A stretch of DNA of 64,000 nt from positions 1-64,000 of the forward strand of contig NZ_JACSPN010000012.1 in NCBI RefSeq assembly GCF_015142735.1, given 5' to 3'. Both the position numbers and the translations under genes were made by a program. Below, piece by piece: positions 51,060 through 60,238 of the stretch (positions within the stretch are counted from its first letter, which is position 1; each line of letters opens with the position of its first letter). Under the pieces are notes generated by a model that worked only from the letters and a program-made list of their open reading frames with translations, searched no databases and was not told where the DNA came from. The DNA comes from Oerskovia douganii (GTDB lineage: Bacteria; Actinomycetota; Actinomycetes; Actinomycetales; Cellulomonadaceae).

Positions 51060-51839
51060 TCAGCTCAGGCGGCCCAGGATCTCGTCGTGCAGCAGGCCGT
51101 TCGTGGCCACCGCGTTGCCGCCCCACGGTCCCGGCGAGCCGTCGAGGGACGTGAACGTCCCGCCGGCCTCGGTGACGATGGGGACCAGGGCCGCCATGTC
51201 GTAGAGCTCGAGCTCGGGCTCCGCGGCAGCGTCCACTGCGCCCTCGGCCACGAGCATGTAGGACCAGAAGTCGCCGTAGGCCCGCGTGCGCCAGGTCTCA
51301 CGGGTCAGGTCGAGGAACGCGTCGAGCTGCCCGCGCTCCTCCCACCCCGACAGCGACGAGTACGACAGCGACGCGTCCTCGACCTTGGCGACCTTCGAGA
51401 CGTGCAGCCGGTTCGCGGCCGCGAGCGAGCGTCCGCTCCATGCGCCCGTCCCCTTGGCGGCCCACCAGCGGCGGCCCAGCGCGGGGGCCGACACGAGCCC
51501 GACGACGACCTCGTCGCCGTCGGCCAGCGCGATGAGGGTGGCCCACACGGGGACCCCCCGCACGAAGTTCTTGGTGCCGTCGATGGGGTCGATGATCCAG
51601 CGCCGCGCGCCGTGGCCCGACTCGCCGAACTCCTCGCCGACGATCGCGTCACGCCCGCGGGCCCGCGAGAGGTGGCTGCGGATGATCTCCTCGGCGGTGC
51701 GGTCGGCGTCGCTGACCGGGGTGTTGTCCGGCTTGGACTCCACGGTCAGGTCGAGGGCCTTGAAACGGGACATGGTGTGCGAGTCGACCTGGTCGGCGAT
51801 CACGTGAGCCAGGCGCAGGTCGTCGTCGTAGGTCGGCAT
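51060..51839 (-). CDS. hisN: histidinol-phosphatase, inositol monophosphatase type
   Basis: 259 residues. Metal-binding motifs of the IMPase superfamily: [22 protein letters not shown], and [19 protein letters not shown]. The [14 protein letters not shown] variant and the aroA-rsgA-hisN gene order mark it as the actinobacterial HisN that dephosphorylates histidinol phosphate in histidine biosynthesis. A general inositol phosphatase activity cannot be excluded. It begins 3 nt after the rsgA stop. Confidence 0.88.
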   Translation of the reverse strand: MPTYDDDLRLAHVIADQVDSHTMSRFKALDLTVESKPDNTPVSDADRTAEEIIRSHLSRARGRDAIVGEEFGESGHGARRWIIDPIDGTKNFVRGVPVWATLIALADGDEVVVGLVSAPALGRRWWAAKGTGAWSGRSLAAANRLHVSKVAKVEDASLSYSSLSGWEERGQLDAFLDLTRETWRTRAYGDFWSYMLVAEGAVDAAAEPELELYDMAALVPIVTEAGGTFTSLDGSPGPWGGNAVATNGLLHDEILGRLS

Positions 51840-51842
51840 GGC

Positions 51843-52964
51843 TCACACCGTACCGGTGCGTGCCGCCAGCAGGCGCCGGAACGACTCGACACGCGCCGTG
51901 CGCGCCGCCTTCTCCTCCTCCGGGGACGATTCCAGCCAGTCGTCGAGCGCGCAGTCGGGTGCGCCGTCGAGGTGCGTGCAGCCCCGCGGGCAGTCCTCGG
52001 CGACCACGTCGAGGTCGTCGAACGCCTTGAGGAGGTTCTCGACGTCGACGTGCGCGAGCCCGAACGAGCGGACGCCCGGCGTGTCGATGACCCACCCGGC
52101 GGGGTTGCCGTCGGCGTCGGGCAGGCGCAGCGCGACCGCCGACGTCGACGTGTGCCGGCCGCGGCCCGTCACGTCGTTGACGACGCCCGTGGCCCGGTAC
52201 GCGTCGGGGACCAGGGCGTTGACGAGCGTCGACTTCCCGACGCCCGAGTGCCCCACGAGGACCGACGTGCGGCCCTCGAGCTCGGCGCGCACGGCGTCGA
52301 GCGGTTCGATGCGCCACGAGTCCTCGGAGGTGTCGGAGGAGTTGTGACCGGGCTCGTCGCCGTGCCCGGCCTGCCCGGCCGCGGCCCCGGTGACGTCGTG
52401 GACCCGGCGCGTCACCACGACCTTGACCCCGATGGGCTCGTAGAGCTCTCGCAGGTGCGTCGCGTCGGCGAGGTCCGCCTTGGTGAGGCACAGCAGGACG
52501 TCCATGCCCGCGTCGTACGCGGCCACGACGCAGCGGTCGATCATGCGCGTGCGGGGCTCGGGCTGGGCCAGGGCCGTGACGATCACGAGCTGGTCGGCGT
52601 TCGCGACGATGATGCGCTCGTACGGGTCGGTGTCGTCGGCCGTGCGGCGCAGGACCGAGGTCCGCTCCTGGATGCGGACGATGCGCGCGAGCGTCCCGTC
52701 CTCTCCCGACGTGTCGCCCACGATGTCCACCCGGTCGCCGCACACCACGCGGTTGCGGGTCAGCTCGCGCGCCTTCATCGCGAGGATGGTGCGCTCGGTC
52801 GGCTGGTCCTCGTCGAGCAGGAGCGTGTAGCGCCCGCGGTCGACGCCCGTGACGAGCCCGGTCTCGGCGTCCTCGTGCTCGGGACGCTGCTTGGTCCGCG
52901 GGCGCGAGTTCTTCTTGCTCGGCCGGTCGCGGAAGTCGGACTCGTCGCGGACGCGTCCGGCCAT
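51843..52964 (-). CDS. rsgA: ribosome small subunit-dependent GTPase A
   Basis: 373 residues from the ATG at 52964, which shares one base with the aroA stop (TGATG). A basic N-terminal extension (FRDRPSKKNSRPRTKQRPEH) precedes the OB fold; the permuted GTPase has NADQLVIVTAL, LTKADLAD (G4), P-loop GHSGVGKSTLVNAL near 240, DTPGVRSFGL, and a C-terminal zinc knuckle (CPRGCTHLDGAPDC). It matures the 30S subunit. Middle gene of aroA-rsgA-hisN. Confidence 0.93.
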   Translation of the reverse strand: MAGRVRDESDFRDRPSKKNSRPRTKQRPEHEDAETGLVTGVDRGRYTLLLDEDQPTERTILAMKARELTRNRVVCGDRVDIVGDTSGEDGTLARIVRIQERTSVLRRTADDTDPYERIIVANADQLVIVTALAQPEPRTRMIDRCVVAAYDAGMDVLLCLTKADLADATHLRELYEPIGVKVVVTRRVHDVTGAAAGQAGHGDEPGHNSSDTSEDSWRIEPLDAVRAELEGRTSVLVGHSGVGKSTLVNALVPDAYRATGVVNDVTGRGRHTSTSAVALRLPDADGNPAGWVIDTPGVRSFGLAHVDVENLLKAFDDLDVVAEDCPRGCTHLDGAPDCALDDWLESSPEEEKAARTARVESFRRLLAARTGTV

Positions 52965-54295
52965 CAGCTCGCCGATCCCGTGGCGCTCAGCATGCGGTCC
53001 CACATGGCCGTGAAGCCGGGCAGGGTCTTGGCCGTGGTCTCGACGTCCTCCACGAGCACGCCGGGCACCCGCAGCCCGATGAGCGCGCCCGAGGTCGCCA
53101 TGCGGTGGTCGTGGTACGTGCGGAACGTCGCGCCGTGCAGGGGGCGCGGGGTGATGACGAGGCCGTCCTCGGTCTCCTCGGCCTGCCCGCCGAGGCGCGT
53201 GATCTCGGTGGCGAGCGCGGCCAGGCGGTCGGTCTCGTGCCCGCGCAGGTGCGCGACGCCGCGCAGACGGCTGGGGGAGTCGGCGAGCGCGGCGAGGGCA
53301 GCGATGGTCGGGGTGAGCTCGCCCGCCTCGTGGAGGTCGACGTCGATGCCGCGGATCTCGCCCGTCCCGGTGACCGTCATGACGCCGTCGACGAGCTCGG
53401 CCGTCCCGCCCATCGCGATGAGGAGCTCAGCCATCATGGCGCCCGGCTGGGTCGTGACGGCGGGCCAGCCCGGGACGCGCACCGTGCCGCCGACCACGAG
53501 AGCCGCTGCGAGGAACGGCCCGGCGTTCGAGAGGTCGGGCTCGACGTAGACGTCGCGCGCAGCGACGGGGCCGGGGGAGACGGTCCACGTCAGGGGCACC
53601 GAGTCGTCGACCTGGACGCCCACCTCGCGCAGCACCTCGACCGTCATGTCGATGTGGGGCACGCTCGGCAGCGTGGGGCCCGTGTGGCGCAGCGTGACGC
53701 CCTCGTCGAAGCGTGCGGCCGCGAGCAGCAGACCCGAGACGAACTGGCTCGACCCCGACGCGTCGACGTCGACCTGCCCGCCGCGCACCGCGCCGTGGCC
53801 CGTGATGGTGAACGGCAGCGTGTCCTGGCCCTCGACGGGCACGCCCAGGGAGCGCAGGGCGTCGAGCACGGGACCCATGGGACGCACGCGCGCGCCCTCG
53901 TCGCCGTCGAACCGCACGGTGCCGTCCGCGAGGGCTGCGACCGCGGGCACGAAGCGCATGACCGTCCCGGCGAGGCCGCAGTCGATGTCGGCGGGGCCGC
54001 GCAGCGGCCCGGGCGTCACGTGCAGCTCGCTCGGGACGTCACCCTCGGTGACGCCCACGCCCAGGTCGCGCAGCGCCGCGGCCATGAGGTCGGTGTCGCG
54101 GCTGCGCAGCGCACCGCGCAGGACGCCCGGGCCGTCCGCCAGGGCCGCGAGCACGAGGAGACGGTTGGTGAGCGACTTGGAGCCCGGGACGGCGACGGTC
54201 GCGTCGAGCGGTGCGCCGGTCCGGGTGGGGGCGGGCCACGCGGCGTGGTCGGGGGCGGTCTCGTGGGAGCGGGCGGCGGAGAGGTCGCTGGTCAC
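52964..54295 (-). CDS. aroA: 3-phosphoshikimate 1-carboxyvinyltransferase (EPSP synthase)
   Basis: 443 residues. It transfers enolpyruvate from PEP to shikimate-3-phosphate. Visible motifs: [20 protein letters not shown] near 35, [14 protein letters not shown] (DCG..GT.MR phosphate-binding), [33 protein letters not shown], and the C-terminal [18 protein letters not shown]. Length is normal. First gene of a tightly packed operon with rsgA and hisN. Confidence 0.96.
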   Translation of the reverse strand: MTSDLSAARSHETAPDHAAWPAPTRTGAPLDATVAVPGSKSLTNRLLVLAALADGPGVLRGALRSRDTDLMAAALRDLGVGVTEGDVPSELHVTPGPLRGPADIDCGLAGTVMRFVPAVAALADGTVRFDGDEGARVRPMGPVLDALRSLGVPVEGQDTLPFTITGHGAVRGGQVDVDASGSSQFVSGLLLAAARFDEGVTLRHTGPTLPSVPHIDMTVEVLREVGVQVDDSVPLTWTVSPGPVAARDVYVEPDLSNAGPFLAAALVVGGTVRVPGWPAVTTQPGAMMAELLIAMGGTAELVDGVMTVTGTGEIRGIDVDLHEAGELTPTIAALAALADSPSRLRGVAHLRGHETDRLAALATEITRLGGQAEETEDGLVITPRPLHGATFRTYHDHRMATSGALIGLRVPGVLVEDVETTAKTLPGFTAMWDRMLSATGSAS

Positions 54296-54424
54296 ATGCC
54301 CCAGGCTATGGCACGGGGCCGGGGGAGGGGGCTCCGGTCCGGTCCTCGGCCGGCCCCGTCCACGGCCCGACGGCGCCGCGCACCCCCGTGGGCGGGCGGC
54401 ACGGAGCGCCGGGCTCGTGCGGGG

Positions 54425-55051
54425 TCAGCGGGGGACGGCACCCTTGACCGTGTCGGCCGCAGCGCTCGCGGCCGAGGAAGCGGCGCGCCGGGCCTTGCGG
54501 GTCGCGCGGCGCGAGGTCTCCGCGACCGAGTCCGTGGCCTTGTGGGCCACGGACCCGACGCGGTGCTTGGCCGCGTCGACCTGGTGCTTGGCGTTCTTGG
54601 CCAGGTCGAGGTCCTTCCGGGCGCGGTCGACACGCCAGCGGACGCCCGGCCGTCCCTCGTAGTCGGCCCCGGCGATGAGGGCTGCACCGATCGCGCCCAG
54701 GTTCCCCACGAACTTGCGGGTGCGCTCGTCGCGCGGGACGTCGCTCGGGGTGAAGGGCTGGTTGACGATCGCGAGGGGCACGCTCAGGGCCGCGAGCGTG
54801 AGCGCCGCGGTGCGGGGGGCCTTGCCGACCGCGAGGAACAGACCGGCCACGGCCGTCGCGGCACCGTGGGCCCGGACGAGGGTCGCGACCTGCTTCTCGC
54901 TGAGCGGCTCCTCGACCCCGAACTGCTGACCGACGAGGCTCACGCCCCGACGGGCCGCGCGGACGTGCTCCGCGGGCTTGAGGGCGGCCTGCACGCCGTC
55001 GTAGATGAACCAGGAGGCCAGCATGGGCCTCGCGACGTGACGCAGCAGCAT
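54425..55051 (-). CDS. DoxX family membrane protein
   Basis: 208 residues from the ATG at 55051 (AAGGAG ribosome site). The first 140 residues carry about four membrane segments of DoxX type (MLLRHVARPMLASWFIYDGV, AAALTLAALSVPLAIVNQPF). The last 60 residues are an Ala/Arg/Lys-rich amphipathic helix with histone-like composition ([20 protein letters not shown]). The role is unknown; DoxX proteins are linked to redox stress in mycobacteria. Confidence 0.8.
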   Translation of the reverse strand: MLLRHVARPMLASWFIYDGVQAALKPAEHVRAARRGVSLVGQQFGVEEPLSEKQVATLVRAHGAATAVAGLFLAVGKAPRTAALTLAALSVPLAIVNQPFTPSDVPRDERTRKFVGNLGAIGAALIAGADYEGRPGVRWRVDRARKDLDLAKNAKHQVDAAKHRVGSVAHKATDSVAETSRRATRKARRAASSAASAAADTVKGAVPR

Positions 55052-55321
55052 CGGTGGGTCTCCTTCGTCGAGCGGTTGCCGGTGAGAGCGGCGGACACCA
55101 GGGCGCTGGTGCGGCCCCGGGTGCGTCCAGCCTGTCCCATCGCTGCTCAGCATGCCACCGGGCGTGCACCGCACGGGTGACGCGCGCCGGTGTCGGATGA
55201 TCAGGACCGTCCGCCGGTCGAGCGCACGGGGCGAGCGGCGCCGTCGGGCGTGCGCGGGCAGAGGCGCGGCGGGGGCGCAGCCGGGACCCGCCCGGCCCCG
55301 CCCCCGCCGGGGGGCCTCAGG

Positions 55322-55867
55322 TCAGAGCGCGCCGCCGGCGGCCTCGGGGGCGTCCGCGGACTCGCCGCCGTCCCCGATGGTCTCCCGTGCCACGTAGTTC
55401 TCGAGGTCGAACAGGTTCTCCCCGGCGCGCCGGGCGACCGTCAGCAGCGTCGTGGCCGAGGCGACCTCCTCGACCTGCTCCTTGAGGAACCACAGCAGGA
55501 ACTGCTCGCCCAGGGCGTCGCCCTCCTCGCGGGCCGCGCGGAAGATGGCCTCGATCTGGTCGGTGACCTGCTTCTCCTGGTCGAGCGCGAGCTGGAGGGG
55601 CTCGAGGACGGAGTCGAAGTCGTTGCGGACGGCACCGGTGCCGGGGATCGAGATCTCGAGGTCCCGGTCCAGGTGGTACTGGACGATCATCATGGCGTGG
55701 TTGCGCTCCTCGACCGACTGGCGGTAGAAGTGCGCGGCGAGCTGGGGCAGGTCGTGGGAGTCGAACCACACGGCGATCGCGATGTACTGCTGGTGGGCGT
55801 CGAGCTCGTGGCCGACCTGCTCGCGCAGGAGCGTGCGGAACCGGGAGTCGGGAGTCGTGGTCGTCAT
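55322..55867 (-). CDS. ferritin
   Basis: 181 residues. Four-helix non-heme ferritin: first helix HELDAHQQYIAIAVWF, ferroxidase-site EERNHAMMIVQYHLDRD, FLLWFLKEQVEEVASA. It stores iron as ferric mineral and protects DNA from Fenton chemistry. The Glu and His ligands are present. A short acidic Ala/Gly tail extends past the usual end. Divergent from sigR, which fits an oxidative stress context. Confidence 0.92.
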   Translation of the reverse strand: MTTTTPDSRFRTLLREQVGHELDAHQQYIAIAVWFDSHDLPQLAAHFYRQSVEERNHAMMIVQYHLDRDLEISIPGTGAVRNDFDSVLEPLQLALDQEKQVTDQIEAIFRAAREEGDALGEQFLLWFLKEQVEEVASATTLLTVARRAGENLFDLENYVARETIGDGGESADAPEAAGGAL

Positions 55868-56044
55868 GCGCCTCACGCTAGCGAGGAACGCGCCCGAGCA
55901 CACCCCATGGTTGCCTGGCCTCACCGAGCCGAGGCTCACCTGACGCCCGCGCCTCCACGCGCCGCGCCGGGCTCGCCCGACGCGCGCACCGACCCGCAGG
56001 ATCTCGCCCGGAGCGCGCCGTGCGTCCGGGGACGGGCCGCTGCG

Positions 56045-56070
56045 GGAATGTCGGACCGCGCCCGGCGGTT
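56045..56070 (+). promoter_or_regulatory. SigR-dependent promoter of sigR-rsrA
   Basis: GGAAT (56045-56049), 18-nt spacer, GTT (56068-56070): an exact match to the SigR consensus GGAAT-N18-GTT known from Streptomyces. It would start transcription near 56077, making sigR autoregulated. The GTG at 56080 opens an in-frame longer SigR. Confidence 0.8.
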
Positions 56071-56217
56071 GTGCTGATCGTGACATGTGTACTGGAAGCA
56101 GAAGCGGACGTGAGCGTCCCCGTCGCACCGAGCCTGGAGACGGTGCCCTTCGGTGCGATCGCTCCGTCTGCGCTCTCGGCGGACGCCCGACCGGCAGGAG
56201 GACTAGGCTCGTTGTCG

Positions 56218-56889
56218 ATGACGGACCAGATCAGCAGCAGCAGCGCAGGCGACCTCTCGGGCGCCGACGACGCCGAGGACACGAACCGGGCCCCCTCCAC
56301 GGAGGACGACGCGGCCCGCTCCGCGCGCTTCGAGCGGGACGCGCTGGTGTACCTCGACCAGCTCTACTCGGCGGCGCTGCGCCTGACGCGCAACCCCACC
56401 GACGCCGAGGACCTGGTCCAGGAGACCTTCACCAAGGCGTTCGCCGCGTTCCACCAGTACCGCCCGGACACCAACCTCAAGGCGTGGCTCTACCGGATCC
56501 TCACCAACACGTTCATCAACAACTACCGCAAGAAGCAGCGTGAGCCGCTGCAGTCCGCGGCAGAGGACGTCGAGGACTGGCAGATCCACCGCGCGGCGTC
56601 GCACACGTCGCAGGGGTTGCGCTCGGCCGAGGCCGAGGCGTTGGACCGGCTTCCGGACTCCGACGTGAAGAAGGCTCTCCAGGAGCTGCCGGAGGACCGT
56701 CGGATGGCCGTGTACTACGCGGACGTCGAGGGCTTCCCGTACAAGGAGATCGCGGAGATCATGGGCACGCCGATCGGGACCGTGATGTCGCGGCTCCACC
56801 GTGGTCGGCACCAGCTGCGTGACCTCCTGAGCGATTACGCGAAGGACCGAGGACTGGTGGGGGCCAAGACCCCCGGAGGTGAGTCGTGA
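56218..56889 (+). CDS. sigR: ECF sigma factor SigR (thiol-oxidative stress)
   Basis: 223 residues from ATG 56218. Region 2 ([60 protein letters not shown]) and region 4 ([40 protein letters not shown]) match SigR. It directs RNA polymerase to thiol-homeostasis genes. An in-frame extension of 46 codons runs up to a GTG at 56080 just after the SigR-type promoter, like the longer unstable SigR' isoform of Streptomyces. The stop overlaps rsrA as GTGA. Confidence 0.95.
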   Translation: MTDQISSSSAGDLSGADDAEDTNRAPSTEDDAARSARFERDALVYLDQLYSAALRLTRNPTDAEDLVQETFTKAFAAFHQYRPDTNLKAWLYRILTNTFINNYRKKQREPLQSAAEDVEDWQIHRAASHTSQGLRSAEAEALDRLPDSDVKKALQELPEDRRMAVYYADVEGFPYKEIAEIMGTPIGTVMSRLHRGRHQLRDLLSDYAKDRGLVGAKTPGGES

Positions 56890-57209
56890 GTCAGCAGAAC
56901 GTGGGCACGGAGGCGCAGGACGACGTCATCGTGCCGATCCCTCACTCGACCGAGGGCGAGACCGAGTGCGAGCACGCGCTCAAGCACCTGTACGAGTACC
57001 TCGACTCGGAGATGACCTCCGACGACGAGGTGCGCATGCGTGCGCACGTCGCCCACTGCTCGCCGTGCCTGGCCGAGCTGAGCGCCGAGGAGCTGGTCAA
57101 GCAGCTCGTGCGCCGTTCGTGCCACGAGCAGGCTCCTGCCGAGCTCCGGCTGCGCATCCAGGCGCAGTTCACCGTACTGCGTACGACGACGGTCGTCGAG
57201 GGCGTCTGA
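56886..57209 (+). CDS. rsrA: mycothiol system anti-sigma-R factor RsrA
   Basis: 107 residues, GTG start overlapping sigR. Zinc-binding anti-sigma motif HVAHCSPC (H54, C58, C61) plus C28. The C28-to-H54 spacing of 26 is the same as C11-to-H37 in Streptomyces RsrA, so the redox Cys set is intact. Under thiol oxidation disulphide formation releases SigR. It is an antagonist of SigR in the cytoplasm. Confidence 0.94.
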   Translation: MSQQNVGTEAQDDVIVPIPHSTEGETECEHALKHLYEYLDSEMTSDDEVRMRAHVAHCSPCLAELSAEELVKQLVRRSCHEQAPAELRLRIQAQFTVLRTTTVVEGV

Positions 57210-57304
57210 GGCCCTCGCGCCCGGGTGCGTGACGCCGTCGGGCGGTCACGTGCCCGCACGCTGGACCGACGCCCCCGTCCGGGTCGGAGCAGTCGCCGGA
57301 ACCA

Positions 57305-57346
57305 CGAAAGGGCCCGTCCTCACCGAGGTGAGGACGGGCCCTTTCG
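57305..57346. terminator. two-way terminator between rsrA and bL37 gene
   Basis: A perfect 20-bp stem (57305-57324 with 57327-57346) with a minimal loop, between convergent genes. Confidence 0.88.
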
Positions 57347-57394
57347 TCGCACTCGCCCGCTGGGCGCGTGATCGCGGCCCTGGCGGGCTCGTGA

Positions 57395-57469
57395 TCAGGC
57401 GTTGGGGCGCTTGCCGTGGTTCGCTGCGCTGCCCTTGCGGCTGCGACGCTTGCGTCCGCGCTTGCTCAT
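57395..57469 (-). CDS. ribosomal protein bL37 (AURKAIP1/COX24-domain, 24 residues)
   Basis: ATG at 57469 with GAGGAG just upstream. The peptide MSKRGRKRRSRKGSAANHGK ends RPNA and is the very basic, 24-residue AURKAIP1/COX24-domain protein found in actinobacterial 50S subunits (bL37). It is too short for most gene finders. Its neighbourhood next to sigR-rsrA is the usual one in actinobacteria. Confidence 0.9.
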   Translation of the reverse strand: MSKRGRKRRSRKGSAANHGKRPNA

Positions 57470-57535
57470 GATTGCTCCTCACGCCGGATTCTGTCTGCTC
57501 CATGTTCCCACATCTGGGGCTTGTCCTGGTCCAAG

Positions 57536-57575
57536 ACGCGATATATCGTGTGAACAGAAACGCGATACATCGCGT
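57536..57575 (+). promoter_or_regulatory. two PadR-type operator palindromes
   Basis: ACGCGATATATCGTGT (57536-57551) and ACGCGATACATCGCGT (57560-57575) are two similar 16-bp dyads 24 bp apart, before the first DUF4097 gene. The GATATATC/GATACATC core is typical of PadR operators, and a PadR gene is the second gene of the operon, so autoregulation is likely. Confidence 0.7.
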
Positions 57576-57617
57576 TCATGGAACAGGGCGGGACACCGCC
57601 GGAGCGCGAGGAGCGAC

Positions 57618-58589
57618 ATGGCGACCGAGAACTGGACCGTGACCGGCCCGCAGACCATCGACGTCGGGCCCGTGGGCCGCCTCGACGCGAACCTGCTCAA
57701 CGGGCGCATCGACGTCGTCGTCCACGACGAGCCCGGCGTCCGCGTCGAGGTCCACTCGCTCGAGGGGCGCCCGCTCGAGGTCCGCCTCGACGGCGACAGG
57801 CTCACCGTCGGGTACTCGCCCACCGGTGGGTGGCAGGGCTTCCTCGACTCGTTCCGCAACTACCGGGGCAAGGACCGGGCCGACGTCTACGTCGGCGTGC
57901 CCGCCCACGTCCGGGTCAAGCTCGCGACCGTGCAGGGCGACGGGCTCGTCGCCGGCACCCAGGCCAAGGTCTCGGTCGCCACGGTCGGGGGCTCCGTGAT
58001 GACGACGCAGACGGCCGGCGCGGTGCGCGTGGACACCGTCACGGGCGAGGTCACGGTGCGCGACCACGTGGGTACCCTCGTCATGGACTCGATCTCGGGC
58101 GACCTCACCGCGTCCGGTGCGCTGAGCGACGTCAAGCTCAACACCGTCTCCGGCAACGTCACGCTCGACTCGAGCTCCACGCCCGACGCGATGAACGTCA
58201 ACGCCATCTCCGCCGACGTCCTGGTCCGCGTCCCCGAGCCCGACGAGCTCGACTACACCCTGCGCTGCGTCAGCGGGCGCCTCGTGGTCGACGGCGTCGA
58301 GCACCGCGGGACGCCCGGCGGGGCCTACCGTCAGGCCGGCCCGGCCGGGACGACCGGCAAGAAGCTCCAGGTCAACTCCGTGTCCGGGAACGTCACGGTC
58401 CTGCGCGGCGAGCCCGCCGACGCCTGGGGCGGCTCCGCGCCGCACCGGGGCACCCACCCCGTGACGCCGCAGGACGCCTGGTCCTACGACGCCCCGACCG
58501 GCGCCGACCCGGCCGCCCCGTGGGGTTCCGCGGACAGCCGCACGACCTGGACGGGCGAGGGCCCCGCGGACGGACCGGCGGACCGCTGA
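57618..58589 (+). CDS. DUF4097 family beta-strand repeat protein, copy 1
   Basis: 323 residues, GAGGAG ribosome site. Repeating short beta units (VSVATVGGSVMT, VRVDTVTGEVTV, LVMDSISGDLTA, VKLNTVSGNVTL) form a right-handed beta-helix-like DUF4097 domain with S-G-[ND]-V/L turns. No signal peptide or membrane segment, so it is probably cytoplasmic. Polar, Trp/Pro-rich C-terminal tail of 50 residues. Function unknown. TGATG link to padR. Confidence 0.82.
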   Translation: MATENWTVTGPQTIDVGPVGRLDANLLNGRIDVVVHDEPGVRVEVHSLEGRPLEVRLDGDRLTVGYSPTGGWQGFLDSFRNYRGKDRADVYVGVPAHVRVKLATVQGDGLVAGTQAKVSVATVGGSVMTTQTAGAVRVDTVTGEVTVRDHVGTLVMDSISGDLTASGALSDVKLNTVSGNVTLDSSSTPDAMNVNAISADVLVRVPEPDELDYTLRCVSGRLVVDGVEHRGTPGGAYRQAGPAGTTGKKLQVNSVSGNVTVLRGEPADAWGGSAPHRGTHPVTPQDAWSYDAPTGADPAAPWGSADSRTTWTGEGPADGPADR

Positions 58590-59191
58590 TGGCCTCCGTC
58601 TTCGCCCACGGTGAGCTCCGCCTCTACCTCCTCGCCCTGCTCGAGTCCGGACCCAAGCACGGGTACGAGCTCATGACCGAGCTGAGCGACCGCTTCGGCG
58701 GCACCTACCGACCCAGCGCGGGCACCATCTACCCGCGCCTCGCCCGCCTCGAGGGCGAGGGGCTCGTGCGGCGCAGCGACAGCGGACGCAAGTCCACCTA
58801 CGAGCTCACGCCCGCGGGCCGCGCCGAGGTCGCGGCGCGCCGCGCCGACGTCGCAGCCCTCGAGGACGGGATCGCCCAGACCGTGCGCACGCGCGCCCAG
58901 GCGCTGCGCGCCGACATCGAGGGCTCCATGCAGGGGCTGCGCGCCGAGCTCGCGGCCGCAGCCCAGGAGGCCCGCGTCCGACCCCGGCCCGCGGCCACCC
59001 CCGACCCTCGCCGCGGCGAGTCCTACGCCCGCCGTGTCGAGGCGGAGGCCATGGTGCAGCGCTTCCGCGACGACGTGCGCGCCGACCTCCGCCGGGCCGA
59101 CGCGAGCAGCGCGGTCAGCGAGCTGACGCTCGAGACGCTGCGCACCGTGCTCGACTCGGCACGACGGGCGGTCCGGGGGACGCTGCCGTGA
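58589..59191 (+). CDS. PadR family transcriptional regulator
   Basis: 200 residues. PadR winged helix: LRLYLLALLESGPKHGYELM, FGGTYRPSAGTIYPRLARLE, GLVRRSDSGRKSTYELTPAG. A long C-terminal helical domain (about 100 residues) provides dimerisation. Shares the TGATG junction with DUF4097 copy 1 and sits between the two DUF4097 genes; the two palindromes upstream of the operon are its likely binding sites. The effector is not known. Confidence 0.9.
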   Translation: MASVFAHGELRLYLLALLESGPKHGYELMTELSDRFGGTYRPSAGTIYPRLARLEGEGLVRRSDSGRKSTYELTPAGRAEVAARRADVAALEDGIAQTVRTRAQALRADIEGSMQGLRAELAAAAQEARVRPRPAATPDPRRGESYARRVEAEAMVQRFRDDVRADLRRADASSAVSELTLETLRTVLDSARRAVRGTLP

Positions 59192-59283
59192 CGTCCCCGC
59201 CGCACACCGCAGGACCGCACGACCAGCACGACCACATCCAGCACGACGACCGGCACGACACGCACAGCGAGAAGGAGAACGAC

Positions 59284-60081
59284 ATGGGCACCGAGTCCTG
59301 GGTCATCGCAGCACCGCAGCAGATCGAGGTCGCCGACGTGGCGTCGCTCGTCGTGGGCCTCACGAACGGCGCGATCGAGGTCGTGAGCGACCCGGGCCGC
59401 GAGTCCGGCGCGACCGTCGACGTGACCGAGGTGAGCCCTCGGCCGCTGCGGGTCACGACGCACGCCGGCGAGCTCAAGATCGCCTACGACTTCGACGGTG
59501 TCGAGGGCGTCGTGGACCGCGTCCGCGGCCTGAAGGACAAGGACACCGCGACCGTGCGCGTCGTGCTCCCGGCCCACCTGCCCGTCAAGATCGCGACCGC
59601 GCGTGCCGCGGCGACCGTCAGCGGGACCCGTGCCCCCGTGTCCGTGACCACGGCCGACGGCGCGGTCACCGTGACCGACACCGTGGGTCCGCTCTCCGTC
59701 AAGACCGTCGCGGGCCGCGTCGCCGTGACCTCGCACGACGGGGACGTCAAGGTCGGCACGGCCTCCGGCCGCGTCGAGGCCGAGGGCGGGCTCGGGCGGG
59801 TCACGATCAGCACCGTCACGGGGGACGTGGTCGTCGAGGCGCGCGAGACGACGCCGCTCGTGACGGCCAAGACCGTCTCCGGGGACGTCACGTTGCGCCT
59901 GAGCGAGGGCGCGGGCGTCAACCTCAAGGCCCGCGCGGTCACGGGCAAGGTCGTGCTCGACGGCGCCCCCGTCCCCAGCTCGCAGTCCCGCACCACGTCG
60001 GTGGACCACTCCGAGGGCACGAGCGGCGCCTACGTGTCCGTCAGCACGGTCTCGGGGAACCTGACGGTCTCTCGGGGCTGA
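59284..60081 (+). CDS. DUF4097 family beta-strand repeat protein, copy 2
   Basis: 265 residues from ATG 59284, preceded by GAAGGAG, and aligning with copy 1 at MGTESWVIAAPQQIEV (copy 1 MATENWTVTGPQTIDV). Repeating units such as VSVTTADGAVTVTDTVGPLS and VGTASGRVEAEG build the same beta-helix. An open frame from a GTG at 59188 (GTGA overlap with padR) would add 32 His/Asp-rich residues. I favour 59284 from the ribosome site and the alignment. Confidence 0.82.
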   Translation: MGTESWVIAAPQQIEVADVASLVVGLTNGAIEVVSDPGRESGATVDVTEVSPRPLRVTTHAGELKIAYDFDGVEGVVDRVRGLKDKDTATVRVVLPAHLPVKIATARAAATVSGTRAPVSVTTADGAVTVTDTVGPLSVKTVAGRVAVTSHDGDVKVGTASGRVEAEGGLGRVTISTVTGDVVVEARETTPLVTAKTVSGDVTLRLSEGAGVNLKARAVTGKVVLDGAPVPSSQSRTTSVDHSEGTSGAYVSVSTVSGNLTVSRG

Positions 60082-60116
60082 CCCGGCCGGGACGTCCGAC
60101 CTGCAACGGCCCGTGG

Positions 60117-60137
60117 CCCCCCCCCCGGGGGGGGGGG
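60117..60137. repeat. C10-G11 homopolymer tract
   Basis: Ten C (60117-60126) followed directly by eleven G (60127-60137), flanked by GG and CC, between two convergent genes. It can form a strong hairpin and may end transcription. Homopolymers this long are rare and prone to slippage or base-call error. The rest of the 157-nt gap (60082-60238) shows no gene. Confidence 0.85.
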
Positions 60138-60238
60138 CCGGGGCGGTCGTCGTCAGGCAGGCGACCCGCCGGGGCGGCAGGCGTCGGCGCCCGGTCCCGG
60201 CGGCCGGCGCCGCACCCGTGGCGGGCCGGACGCCGGAC

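Noticed and set aside
51054-53549. Long plus-strand open frame opposite hisN, rsgA and aroA
   Set aside because: Shadow of three well-defined genes on the other strand; no ribosome site or domain.
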